A stretch of DNA of 64,000 bases, from positions 1,756,501 through 1,820,500 of the forward strand of contig JAZARR010000179.1 of NCBI GenBank assembly GCA_037389465.1, read 5' to 3'. Made by a program: the position numbers and the translations under genes. Position 1 is the stretch's first letter. Each line of letters starts with the position of its first letter. This stretch comes from Baylisascaris procyonis (taxonomy: Eukaryota > Nematoda > Chromadorea > Rhabditida > Ascarididae). The notes below the pieces were generated by a model. It was not told the DNA's origin, made no database searches, and was given only the letters and a program-made list of their open reading frames with translations. This document shows, one piece after another, positions 13,401 to 36,000 of this stretch.

Positions 13401-15331
13401 TAATATCTGAAAACGATAGACACCCGGCTGGTGACTGAATGCTTAGAATTATATGAAGATCTATGATCAATAGCGAAAAGTCTTTTAATCGGAACTAGTG
13501 GGGTATGAATGTTGGCGGTGAGAATCGATGAATATAAAACGGAAAATGCTTCAAATTCGAGAATTTTTGAGCAAAAATTTTTTCGAATCCCAATTTCAGT
13601 GGAGTATATTATGAAATTTTATCAACTTTTTTGAGTTTCTACCAGCAATTTTTCAAAATTTCCCAATAATTAAAATGTAAAAAAAAAGGTTAATTTTTGG
13701 AATTTTTATAAATATCAAATCAGAAGATTGAGAAAACTTTGCCATTTGCATTCTAAAGATTTTAGTGAGGAAAAACAGTTCAAAATGGATTACAAAATAT
13801 GGTTAAATGACTAACAGAGAATTCATACAAAATGATGCCATATGTGAGTATCCGAACAGGATCAAAAAATGAACAAAAGAAAGAAACAATTTGCACATAG
13901 TTTTAGAAATTTCTCGTATAATATTCTATCCGTTCAAAGAAAACTATCTTTTTAAGCAGTGAACAACTATTTACATAAAAGATGTGATAAGCATTGTTTA
14001 AGAGGGTGCATATACAATAATATATGATCGACTATTTCATCATAGTCTTTTAAAATAATAAATAAAATACAGGTAAAGTAAACTAAAAGGAAAAAAATAG
14101 AAATTAAAAGGAAAAAATAAAATGGAATAAAGAAAATAAAATAAAATAAACAAAATAAAACGCTTATCGATAATATTTGCAAACGATGTTTGCCTCGGTT
14201 AGCGGTATTGATGCGACTATATCGTCCACTTCATGGCACTGAAATATATTTGCGTATTCGCAAATAAGAATGAAAATCAATTCTCACATGATCTATGAAA
14301 TAAGGCTGAAGGCTTACATCGGCTGGTGCTATTACTTTATGAGGAAGAAGCGAAATGGTGTACATTTCTTGATAAACGATGTATTAATGGTTGACCATCA
14401 ATATTAATGATCAGCTGAGATCGTCTGATTCAATAAGAAGTTGTCAAATAACTTCAAAATATAACATTGCTTCTGTGGCACAATACTGAGCCACTATCGA
14501 TGGATGTTACTGCTTAGAAGGATATAAAATATAGATCAGAGTCTGATAAAACTAGGCGGATGACTTGTTACAATAGTGTTAATGATAGAAAGCATTATCT
14601 ATAAAATGTATTTGCGCATGCACACAGCTTAGTCGCCAACGTTTAGTAGCCAAATATCTCTTCTTTTTTTTTTTTTTTTTTTTTTCAGTGAATTGGGGTT
14701 GTCTGACTTCTTTTTTTGCGTTTTCCCTCTTAGTTTTGTAGTATTTTCCCGCGAGTTATTATTATTCACAGTTTTTCTGCGAAACACCATAAACATTATA
14801 CTGTGGAAGTGTTACTTTATAGGTGTACAAAGCTCAACGAATCAAATTTATACACCATCCTGCATTATTTAAGTAATCGAACAACGAACATTGATTGCCC
14901 TCAGAGCCTACTAAACTGAACGTTCAACGGCATTCTTTAATTAGTATCTTAAAAATTCTTTAAGTGGCTGGCTTTCTCACAAATGCGACCAATTGAACCC
15001 ATTCATTCCAGGGCTCCATTTTTCGTGCAGCGGTTGAATCAAATGGACACTAGATGGACAATGGTCAACGCTTTCATCGGTGCATAGTTGGATTATCTAT
15101 CACTCGACGGTCAACAGATGCACGATAGTCAATCGATGGTCAAAAATGAGGCATTCAGTAGTCTGGATAATGCAAAGACGGCCGATTCTGAACAGAAATA
15201 TCGAAAGAGAAATATAATTGCAAAATTACAGGATACGCTGATCCGTATTTTTGGATTACGGTACAACTACAGTAGAGTTTTTCGTCACAAATTTCAAATC
15301 GCATAAACAGCTTGCAGGAAACAGAATATAA
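10490..15331. other. Long non-coding stretch between the second and third defensin-like genes
   Basis: Holds a G-run at about 11495-11516, a second G-rich patch near 11770, a (TTTA)n array at 11953-12063, a (CAAA)n-type run at 13028-13075 and a poly-T tract at 14665-14686. Imperfectly repeated CTACCTNAGGTCA-like segments occur near 10617 and 10701. A minus-strand acceptor TATTTCAG at about 14242 followed by a short open frame could be a distal exon, but I cannot connect it. Confidence 0.45.
11953..12063. repeat. (TTTA)n microsatellite, about 110 bp
   Basis: Imperfect TTTA repeats with occasional G or C substitutions. Similar arrays lie at about 23303-23399, 24853-24924, 32698-32793 and 53609-53644, and in the opposite orientation at about 27321-27435. 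Confidence 0.95.
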
Positions 15332-16684
15332 TTACATAGAAAGTGGTAATGGCATAAAGATAAGCGGCAAAAGTGTAACGGTCAAAATGAATCGACAAGT
15401 CGAATTTTGAAGGGTGCCGACGCAGAACATATTCTTTACAGTACTTTTTAAATTATTCTTACCGCATCGACAGAAATTGAAGATACAGTATGCTCTCCCC
15501 GTTGTTATTCCGATGCTTCTACAGTAGGATGCACAATTATAGGCCACCTCTCGACACGCTGAAATGAACATAATGACGTATAGTATTTGCCGATTCGATG
15601 GAAATCCTTTCAGTAATGCACTTTCATATGTTATAAAATAACGATATTTATGGAACAATGCTGCTCATTGCAACGTATCAGTATGATTCTGCAAGTTTTT
15701 TCGCAGATTTAATACTACACCAACTCATTATGACAATGTTTGGTTGGCATATATGCGTATATGTGTCTGTGTATGCATGTGCTTGTCTGAGTATGTATGT
15801 GTCTGAGTGTGTATGTACGTGTCTGACTGTGTATGCGTGCGTCTGTGCTTGCCTGGTAATTTTGCTTGCAAATCATGAAAGTTCTGGCATTGAAATACAG
15901 TTAGTATACATAAACTATGTGCTACAAACACTCAAATCTACTCATCGCAGAATAGGACTAGATTTTGCATAATTGAAGCGCGATAAAATCTGAAGTATTA
16001 TGTTTGTTAAACTATTGAGCTGCAAGAAATTAGCATATTCAAATTCATCTTTGAAAGAAATTCGCTATCCGTTCGCCCTATATTAGGCAAATGGTATAGT
16101 GGTTGATATGCGCTCTTCTATATATATATATATTTTTTATTATTTTCGAAATTAATGCCGGAGGTGATTTTCTGATTGTAAATTTTAAGCGGATGGTTTT
16201 CATGTTGTAATTTATGAAATCGGTTGATGATATGAGCAAAATACAAAGGTATATATTGTGCATGCTTCTTTGATAAGCTTCTTGCTATGCTATCTAGCCT
16301 CCTAAATCCTCATTTATTGTTTGAAATAATAGAGATGCGAAATTTTCAACTATTTTTGAAGTGATTTATTGAGATATATGAAGGGAGCTACACGGATTAA
16401 ATTCGATCTATTTGTATACAATGATAGATAATTAAATAGTCGAATTTTGTCAAATCGCATTTAACAAGTTCGATAATTAAAAAAAAAATTTTTTTTTAAA
16501 ATCTTTATTTATTTGTTTATTTATATTTATTTCAATCATCCGAATTCGAAAAATATATTAAAACATTTTTGAATGACGAAAAGAATAAGAAAAACGAACG
16601 GATATTTGCGAATGAGAGGTGAACCATTGCGAGAAGAACAACGAATATTAGTGCAATTCTCAATAGCGACTCTTTGTGCCACAT
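15332..16684 (-). CDS. Secreted CS-alpha-beta defensin-like peptide, paralogue 3
   Basis: Minus strand. Exon 1 is 16684-16600 (85 nt, as in paralogues 1 and 2) and encodes MWHKESLLRIALIFVVLLAM followed by V-H-L-S-F-A, a good signal peptide. The start lies 10 nt after a TTAATTTTCAG acceptor. A 1041-nt intron (GTTCGT, a weak donor, to ATTTCAG, phase 1) leads to exon 2 at 15558. The mature part has C-x6-C-x3-C-x11-C-x4-C-x-C, including CASYCRSIGITTGRAYC and IFNFCRC. After CRCG the frame either continues, giving KNN and a longer tail to TAA at 15334-15332, or is spliced at GTAAGA (15462). The first choice gives about 103 residues. The CRSIG and G-x-x-Y-C elements are those of arthropod-type defensins. 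The mature part is cationic (several Arg), unlike paralogues 1 and 2. The 3' end is the uncertain part. Confidence 0.7.
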
Positions 16685-19143
16685 TTTCGATCAGCTGAAA
16701 ATTAAAATTGCTTCACAATTCTAGGAGAATTAAAATGTCTTTCACTTCGAAAAGGTTTTTATTGAATGTAAACAACGAAGTGTGAGCGAAAAGAGAGGAG
16801 GAAGGGATCGTAATATAGAAAGCAGGGGAGGGGGGAAGATGGAAGAACCATAGTGAAAACGGTTAATATTTCGATAAGAACTGAAAACATAAAATTACTT
16901 CCTTTTTTGTGATAGAAAATGAAAAAATTGTTTTAGTTACATTATATAGTATCGGGGTAACGAAATACGAGTAGAAAAACGTGGAATTCGACTATCAAAA
17001 AGAATGAAACCGACGTGGAATGGTTTATTGCAACAATAGCATAAGGTGGAAGGGTGCGGGGAAGAGGGACGGAGAGAATAGGAAACCTTTAGATTTTTTT
17101 GCATTCAAAATTTTTTTTTTTCATTTTTTTTCTTTCAGATAAAAAGAGGAGGAAACCTTTGATAGACGAATAAACAATATGAATGATGAATATAGTACAA
17201 TGAATTAGTATATCATAGAAAGAAATAACTCAAAAATGGGCAGCTCCATCCCACCAGACGTCATATAGTAAGGACAATAATGTAAAAAATGCAAAAAAAG
17301 TCTGTTGAATTTCGGATTGAAGTGATTATTGTCGAGGAATTTGCAGTGATATTATTTTCAAATTTTTTCATTTAAAATACGAAAAAGGTTAAACAGATTA
17401 CATACAAGTGCAACCCTCTCACGTTCCCCTTATCACTTCTTTCTTGTCTAAAAAAACGTCCACATTTGTGTGCGTTATGATAATATGAAACAGTAGATAC
17501 TTTCTGCAAAAATTTTCAAGAAATGTATTAGAAATACGTAATTTCTCTCCCTCTCTCTCTCTCCCCCCCCTTTCTTAGTTCTCAGCAAGTTTTCTTCCCT
17601 AAATCGAATTAATGCAATTTAGTGAGTCGAAGATACGATAACCTCTTCCTGTTTGTTATAAACATTTCTTAGAAGCTTTCCTAGATTCTCTGAAAATGTT
17701 CTTATATCCTGTGCAATGTTCTCATCCTCATTTGCACTGTTCACATACTCGCATGCAATGCAATGTTCTCATCTTTCTTTGCAAAGTTTATACGTTTATA
17801 TGCAGTGTATATATGTTCATAAGTTCTTATGCTGATACTCATACACGACGATATTCAAACAATGACATATTGGTCTTTCTTTGCGTATGAGGTGACTTTT
17901 GCAAAAAGAAATTGCAAAATTTGACTATTTATTTGCAAAAATATTTAATTTAATCAAGCTGCAAACATACTAACATTGAATTATGAGTATTCAATGTTCT
18001 AAATATAACATCGCAATTTTTCACAAATAATATCGACTCAACAAAGAGAGCTTAAAACGACGCTATCCAATATGAGATTTTAGAAGCTTAAAGTAAATTC
18101 ATCGAATTTATGCAAATATTTGCTGGGAAAGTGCAACCATTCATTTCCATGAAATCATTCAACATTAAAAAAAAACACCGGAAATGCGTTTTTACATTCG
18201 ATCCCGATGGTTGTTATGTTTATTGGAATGAGTCGATGAGATTAACGGAAGCCATTGATTGTGATGACGATTGAAATGTCACAGATATGCGTCTCTTGGA
18301 CAATTGCGCCAAATAATTTCGAAGTTTTTTTGGCTAAGAGTTTTGTAGTTTTCATAAGTGCAATAATTGCGTCAAATTTTTAATTATTCGATTTGGAATT
18401 TTATATTTCGGTTGTTACATTCACTTGATGCAAAACATAAATTGTTTATTACGAAAGAATAGTCAATTCAATTTTGTTCGATTTTCTTGTAGATATCAAT
18501 TTTTGCAGTGTAAAGGATTACCCTTATAATATAATGAAAAGAAATATTATTTCTATATGCACATAACAATTGTTTATAAATGTTTTGTAATTCTCGAGAA
18601 TATGTACATTTATTTATGTCTAATAATGTTCGAATATGAAAAGATTAATGAGCGTTCCGAATAAATTAGAAAGATTACTTCCTATATTTGAGGTTGGATT
18701 ATATAAATATGCGGTAGAAGGATCGAGTATGGAATCAGACGGATTGACAATAATTCAGCTGCATTAAAGTTGGCAATCAGAAGTCAACCACGACGAAAGG
18801 AGTGATTATATTAGTTAATTTAAGAGTATTTAAGTTATAATTTAAGAGTATTTAAGTTATTGTTGTCTTCTTTATCAAAATTTATTTATAAACTTCAATA
18901 TGGAACATTAATCAAAGCCGATATTAAAACGGTTTTACGTCAAACAGATTCTCACATTGCCAAATTTTTCGCACAATGCTAAAAGGAATGGAAAGGGGCT
19001 CTATTCTTGCTAATACGGTACTGATATTATCATTCAAAAGAACTCAAATTATTCATACACTCATATATTCAATAACAATTAAACAGAACAATATGCGGAT
19101 GAAAAAAGTTATTGTAAAACTGAATAATAGCAATAAATTGAGT
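16685..19143. other. Non-coding stretch between the defensin-like cluster and the bestrophin gene
   Basis: Contains purine-rich patches (about 16795-16840 and 17048-17085), a CT/C run at about 17545-17570, a TGCAATGTTCTCATC-like repeat near 17713 and 17760, and a duplicated segment containing AATTTAAGAGTATTTAAGTT at about 18818-18859. A minus-strand AATAAA (TTTATT at about 18880 on the plus strand) may be the bestrophin polyadenylation signal, some 260 nt past its stop. Confidence 0.45.
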
Positions 19144-29717
<10,574 letters not shown>

Positions 29718-30103
29718 TTGGAAATAATGTTTATGAATAGTGATTTTATTGCCTGAAATTTGAAGAAACTAATCGAAAATAATGAAAAAATTTTACATAT
29801 TCAAATAAAAAGGCATTTATGCTTATTTTTGAACGGGTAGTTATAAAGAAAATATTATCTATAACCTAATATTTTAATAAATAAATTTCAAAAAAAAACA
29901 ACACCTAATAAGTGTTTTTCAAGTAGATTGGCCAATGATCAACGCTTATATTGTATAAATTAAACATTCAGAAATAAAAATTCCAATAAAAAAGTACTCA
30001 AAAATGATTGATGATATTATGTCATTTGAGTATTCACCATATTTTAACGAAGAAAAAGACACAAAATTAGGTACCAGAGAATTTCAATCAAAAAAGATAC
30101 TTT

Positions 30104-30196
30104 AAAATTTACATAAAATTAAAGAATGAAGCACAAAATTTACATAAAATTAAAAAATGAAGCACAAAATTTACATAAAATTGAAAAATGAAGCAC
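30104..30196. repeat. Three tandem copies of a 31-bp unit
   Basis: Units begin at 30104, 30135 and 30166 with AAAATTTACATAAAATT and end with AATGAAGCAC. Copies differ at only a few positions (AAAG, AAAA, GAAA in the middle), so the triplication is recent. Confidence 0.93.
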
Positions 30197-32133
30197 ATCT
30201 ATATTATAATTTACTATTATAATCAATGTAATAAACTATTTCTAAATGAATTTATAACACGAAAGAAATTGAAAGAGATTTAAGTGGAACATACTAATCT
30301 CGGTGAAATATAATAAAGAAATGACTACATTTCTTTTTGCAAATATATCGCTTTTATAAGAAGTACAACAACAGGTGTTTACTTTGGCGAAAATATGTGC
30401 AGCCATTCTTTTTCCGTTTATTGCATTCGTTATATTTGCTTAAGAATATCTAAATATGTCTTGCAGGTATGTTTTCACAAGTATATACAGGTATATTGTG
30501 ATTGAATTTTCCCATCGATATGGGAAGTTGAATTCCTGTAAGAATTGCTGCCATCATATTCGTCAATAATTTTCACTCATTTAAATTCCCGCACTTTCCT
30601 TTCAAGATCTCCAAATGTGTAACTCTTCGTGTTTCCTGCCCTTATTGGTGGTTATTCCTTATTGAAGCGTTTGAGTGTGGTTGTTTAGTGTTGTGTTAAA
30701 TTTTCTGCAGGTGTTTTTTTCAATGATACAGGTGGTAGTGCATAGTTCAGCTTTGATCTTTTCCAATTTTTATTAAAAAGTGGTACTTTTATTCATTTTA
30801 AGTCCTTTATTGTAGTTCCTTTATACGTCTTTGTTATATTTATACGAAGAAAAAGTGATGTAGCGTTATATAATTTGACACACTTAAATTCTAGGTGGAC
30901 AAGTAAATATTTTACAACGACAGTTCTTGGAATGATTATGTAACTTATGGATTGCCGGAAGTTTGCTTGCAGAATTAAGAATTTTATCCGTCAAACGAAT
31001 AACAAATATCCTTTGAAAGGACGGGATGAGGAGAGGATTAGAGGAGGATAAAAATTCTCGTGTCTTCTTACTCATCCGCTGTTCCGGCTTGATCAAACGT
31101 CGGAGAAACTTGGCTAAGCCAGCCCAGAGGATTAAACAGACTAGCAGATTGCAGTCATTTCTATGGTCATCACACGATCGCGGTCATCACATAATCGCGG
31201 TCATTTCTAGCTTTGTGAATTCATCGGCCTATACAACTTGATATCATCTTTCATATTGATCTAATCCTTTTTTTTTTCGTTTGTGCCGAGATTCGACCAC
31301 ACACGTCATATTTCAAATTTCATCTGTAACAATGAAACTCTTAAATTATGTTATTACTTGTTAATTAAATGCTTCTATTCCAAACAAAGATAGATGGCAA
31401 TGAAATCACATGAAACTTCATTTATCATGCAATTGGGATGTCATCTTTCATGTAGTTACATTTTAATTTGCATGATTTAGCGACATGCGAGGTTGTTGCA
31501 CTAAAATAAGCAATTCAACATTCAGCTTTGTTCTTATAGGAGTGGTCCACTTGTATAAATCCTCGGATCACCATTCCCTAATGTGCTTCTTAGGTATATA
31601 GATTCGACTCTTAATCGGTGATGCCATTTGAAAATTCCGCAAATTTTAAGCCCCCATAAAAGGATAAGCGGGAAGGAAAGAAAAGAACTTCCTAGTTCGG
31701 CATTCGCAGTATCGAAACCTCGTTTCAAAATTGTTGGAGAGCGTCGCCAATAAATAGACGCCCATTCAACGGGTGTAAATTTCCAATTTTTTTTTTGACA
31801 GCATCATTTTTTTTTTTTTTGTACTTAAAATACCAGCCGATGAAATATGACGACACTTCTGAGTAGGATTTCTTTATTTAGGAATTTATACGACCGGTTG
31901 GTCATGTGAGAAGAAATATATAAAGCATAAAGATTGACTCGTTGCTAAATAAGCGCTGCGGTTGAAATCTCCTTCATTATCGGAAGCTAAAAGCAGATTG
32001 TGATGCTTTATATTTAGCAGTACTTTTAAGCGTGAAGTCATTGCTTTACTTCTTTTTTTTGTTATTGAGGTGTTTACTGAATTAATGATTATTATATTTA
32101 TAAATAAAGCCTTTTGGGCGGTCTTTTTTCACT

Positions 32134-32136
<3 letters not shown>

Positions 32137-32179
<43 letters not shown>
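32137..32179. repeat. (TA)n microsatellite
   Basis: About 43 bp of uninterrupted TA dinucleotides between the bestrophin gene and the proline-rich protein gene. Confidence 0.95.
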
Positions 32180-32182
<3 letters not shown>

Positions 32183-32697
32183 ATCAGTTCGCGAAGACCT
32201 CTCGAACAGTTTACAAGTAGCATCCTTGGGACAAGCAAGAACCGAAGAAAAAATTTCCCAAAAAGCGCTTTTTCAATCGTAAGGGGGTAGCACAAGGAAT
32301 ATAAAAAATATTTTTTTGTCTCCGATTTCGATGATTTTTGGTATCAAACGATAGAACTCGATGAGCTGATCACGAGTATATGCATATTCTCTCTGTTTGT
32401 TAAGTTTTGAAAGAAGCAGGAAACAGAGGGAGGAGGGGTAAAAAATATGAACTGTAAAAATGTTTGGTAAAAAAATATTGTCATTGATCTTATCGTTGTG
32501 AATTCTACTTGAGTATGATTTTGATGGAAATGAGTAGAATGCCTTTTATAAAGATCAATGAAAGTTTTACTGTTGGATTATTAAGCCACTAAAAGAACAT
32601 CTTTCAGAACGATGCCATGGTTGTATTGATTAGTTTGATGAGGTTTGTAAGAGCCAACATTTATTAAAAATTTTTCCGGTCACCCAGGGTTTATTTT

Positions 32698-32726
32698 TTT
32701 TTATTTTATTTAATTAATTAATTAAT

Positions 32727-32757
<31 letters not shown>

Positions 32758-32793
32758 TTTTGTTTATTTATTTATTTATTCATTCATTTATTT
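32698..32793. repeat. (TTTA)n microsatellite
   Basis: TTTA/TTAA array of about 95 bp, roughly 230 bp upstream of the first possible exon of the proline-rich protein gene. Confidence 0.93.
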
Positions 32794-33025
32794 TAAAGTG
32801 ACTATTCTCTCATAACAGAGTGAGAGGAGAGAGATAGATGTGGACGATATGCAAAGGTGAAAATTTTGCATAAACTTCCCGGAGTAAGCGCTTGAAGATA
32901 TGTATTACTAAGCATTAAACTAGTAAGATCCGTGTTTAAAAGTGAGTATTTAAATATTCAAAAAACAAGTTAGGTGTGGAAAGAAGGATTTAGTATTCAT
33001 TTTCAGGTGAGTGGAATTCGACAAA

Positions 33026-36000
33026 ATGGAAGAGGGTGAAATTATGGATATCAAGGAAACAATGCAAGAATTTTGGTTTTTATCTTTAATATTTGATTGT
33101 CAACGTGTAGAAGCAATTGAATTTTTTTTAAAGAAAATTCTAATGTTTTTTGTTGTGACTGTAAGGCATAATTTCGGAGCAAGTGGAGTTTTCTTAAATG
33201 TTCTATAATAAACCAATTCTGAAAGCGGCTGCAAAATTTTTTTTTTAGCCCATTTTAGAAACGGATGGGAATTCTTATTACCCATTTGGGAAGCGGATGG
33301 GTATTTTTCTTACTATTTTTAAAAGCGAATAGGAATCTTTCTAATGGTGATTACGATATAGTCATTTCGAAACTGTAATTGTCGCTATTTGATGTTGCGA
33401 ATAGATAATATGGCTATAAACATAATTGGTTACCATTGTGTGCTATTCTTTAGTGCATATTAAACTTACCTCTCTTTTATTGTTTTTTTTTCTGAAATTT
33501 TGTTCGATTGATCATAAGAAGATTTTGGGTTATATAAGTGATTATATGATTGAATGTCGCGTTCGATGTATAGCTTTGACTAAGGTTATTGATTTAAGAT
33601 GATAAATACTAAGATATACCCATGGGAAAAAAATTTTTCCTTTCAGAAAGTATTACCTGGACGGGAAATACGCTTTGGGGATCTTGTTTGATTTACAAGA
33701 TTTTACCACCAAATCATTTTTTGCGACGTCATCGTTGTGTGATAAAGAATTGTTATCTTTCTCGAAATGGAAGTTGGTGACTACTGGAATAGGAATAAAT
33801 GATTCGACTGACATTGCAATCATCGTTCAGCAAGATTGTTTGAGAGAAGAAAAGTGGTATATGTTTGAAAGAAGAAAAGTGGTATATTTCATGAATAAAT
33901 CTAGAATTAAGTGACATTTTATAAAAGAATATTTAATTATATATTACATTTTAAATGTTCATAAATATAATTAAGGATTTCATTTATATTCCTAAGCCAT
34001 TCAGCGCTTTTTATTTTTACTTATCTCCTCGTCTGCCTTTATTTGAGAGATGGAATTGCGACCTTTCCCCATATAGTTTTTTGGTTTTTTAAATATAATG
34101 AAATGACGTCATATTTTCAAATGTCTTTTTATTAAGGTTATTATTTGTTTATCAACCGTAAGTGTTTCACTACTCTTTTTTGATAAGTAAGAAAAGGAAA
34201 GAATTAATTAAATGTTTTTATGAACGCTAATAAAAACATTTTATGGTTGTGGAGCATTAATTTTTTCTCCCTCTGTTTTTATGGAAATGGAAATAGACGT
34301 AAAGAGGAGGGGGGGTATAGGTTGGATTAGGTCACGACGAGTTCTTAGGGAGTGAGGTCGACCCTAATCTAATAAAACCTGAAGTTGACAATATTACCCA
34401 ACAGTCGTTTTATTGATGATCTTACCGCACTTATCTAATCATCGTACTATAAAAATTTACTTTGCTAGAATGCTGCGAACTTATCATATCAAATCATCCA
34501 TTGTTTGGCAGCTTATCATTCGTTAGATTTTTTGCATATTTCAGCCGATTTTTTATGAGAGGTATTTTAATATATTTTTATTTTTCGTTTCACTACGATT
34601 AAGCGTTTATTATTGCAATTAAAGAATATAACCGAATGAATGCCTTTAGGGATGATAAGGGCGGAAGTGAGAGATATACCAATCGGCGAGACGGTGCTGA
34701 AGAAAAATTGCAGATGCTTTCATTGACCGATATTCGGAATGAACTCGTTAAAATTCCTACACAATTGGAAGTGTGTTCTCTTTTTTCTTTAATTTTTAAA
34801 TGAACCAACTCATTTTTAATCAATTTTGATATTTAGCAAAGATTCCACGTCGTCGTTTTTCATTTCTTTTCCTACTTCCTGTTTTATTCTTTCCTCTTCC
34901 CTGCTCCTCCCTTCTAGCACTTCCTTTTCATCATTTGTTACCCCCACTCTTGCTTGTCCTCCACTTATTCCTCCCTTTTATTCCCTTGTCCACTTCTTTC
35001 CCCCTCACATTCATAACTCCCTCTCTGTCACGCGAGCACTATTTTCTAATCGAAATTTTTTTTTGCAAATTATTTTTTTATTTTTTATTTTCTAATCTGC
35101 AAATTTGTCGAAAGTCCTTGCAAAGCTTGAACAGAGTTGTCTGGTGCATAAAAATAATGAGGGAAGTAACACTGCGCCATACAGAGAAATTGTGTGACAG
35201 ATAAGAGTAGAGAAATGGGACAACGAAAATAAGTTGTGTGGGTGTGGCTGTGTAATGATAAGATAGTTGACTTTATATGCTGAGAAATAGGTATTCACTG
35301 AGAAATTTTTTGACATATCCAACATCGGTATAGAAATTTTTAACTTCAAGTGTGGCATTGCACGCTTGATCGTGGTGTAGATAACCATCATCCCGCCTCC
35401 CGTCTCCTACGTCACCATCCATCCACTCAGTCCCCTCCTCTATGAGCTTTCATTTTCAGGCAGTTTTTTTTTTTTGCATGTTCTGATGCCTTGTTGCTCA
35501 TTAGCTGCTCTTTTTTGCTTTTGTTTTGTTTTTTGACCAGTGGTAATGACATATATGTTGTTGTTTTTATTTGAGGGATGAAAGTTTTTTTGCTGTCACG
35601 AATGAAATATTCGAGAGAATTCGATGTTGAAAATTTATCTTTAAAAAAAAATCTCTGCATTTTCTTCACCTTTTTATTTATTTATATTTTCTATCTAACT
35701 GCTAACCTAATTGATAAAATTCAGGTGTGCCGAATGGAAGCTGAGGATTTACGAAGATGGGTGATGAAGTTGTTAAAGCTTAATAAAGCGACATCACGTG
35801 CTTGCAGTAACGGTGAAACTAAATTGAAGTAAGGTTTGCTTGTTTGATTTTTGAAATGAGGTTTCTTTATGTGGTTTTATTGGCACTTTTTCTTTTCCCG
35901 CTTTTTCTCTTCACGTAAAGTGGGTAAATACAGTACTGTTGTGGGTAAGTACGATACTTTTATCGTAGGTAAGTGCAACACTTTTGTGGGTAAGTACAGT

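Larger units (their letters stand above)
29753..33000. other. Intergenic stretch upstream of the bestrophin gene
   Basis: Divergent upstream region shared by bestrophin (minus) and the next gene (plus). It holds a 31-bp triple repeat (30104-30196), a short GATCGCGGTCATCACA-like duplication near 31174-31206, a (TA)n array (32137-32179) and a (TTTA)n array (32698-32793). No other gene is supported. Confidence 0.5.

Noticed and set aside
14160..14243. Minus-strand acceptor TATTTCAG followed by a short open frame, possible third exon of defensin-like paralogue 3
   Set aside because: Joined in phase it gives only Val-Pro and a stop; possible, but indistinguishable from chance without transcripts.
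15658..15972. Plus-strand frame with many Cys, Val and Tyr
   Set aside because: It arises from a TG/TCTG-rich low-complexity stretch in the intron of defensin-like paralogue 3.
33647..33914. Open segment after a TTTCAG at 33641-33646, reading KYYLDGKYALGILFD onward
   Set aside because: It needs a phase-2 upstream exon; joining it to the only candidate near 33026 creates a stop codon, and no downstream partner fits.
34826..35204. Overlapping plus-strand frames rich in Ser, Leu and Phe
   Set aside because: They come from a CT-rich low-complexity tract in the region before the proline-rich gene, with no splice or domain support.
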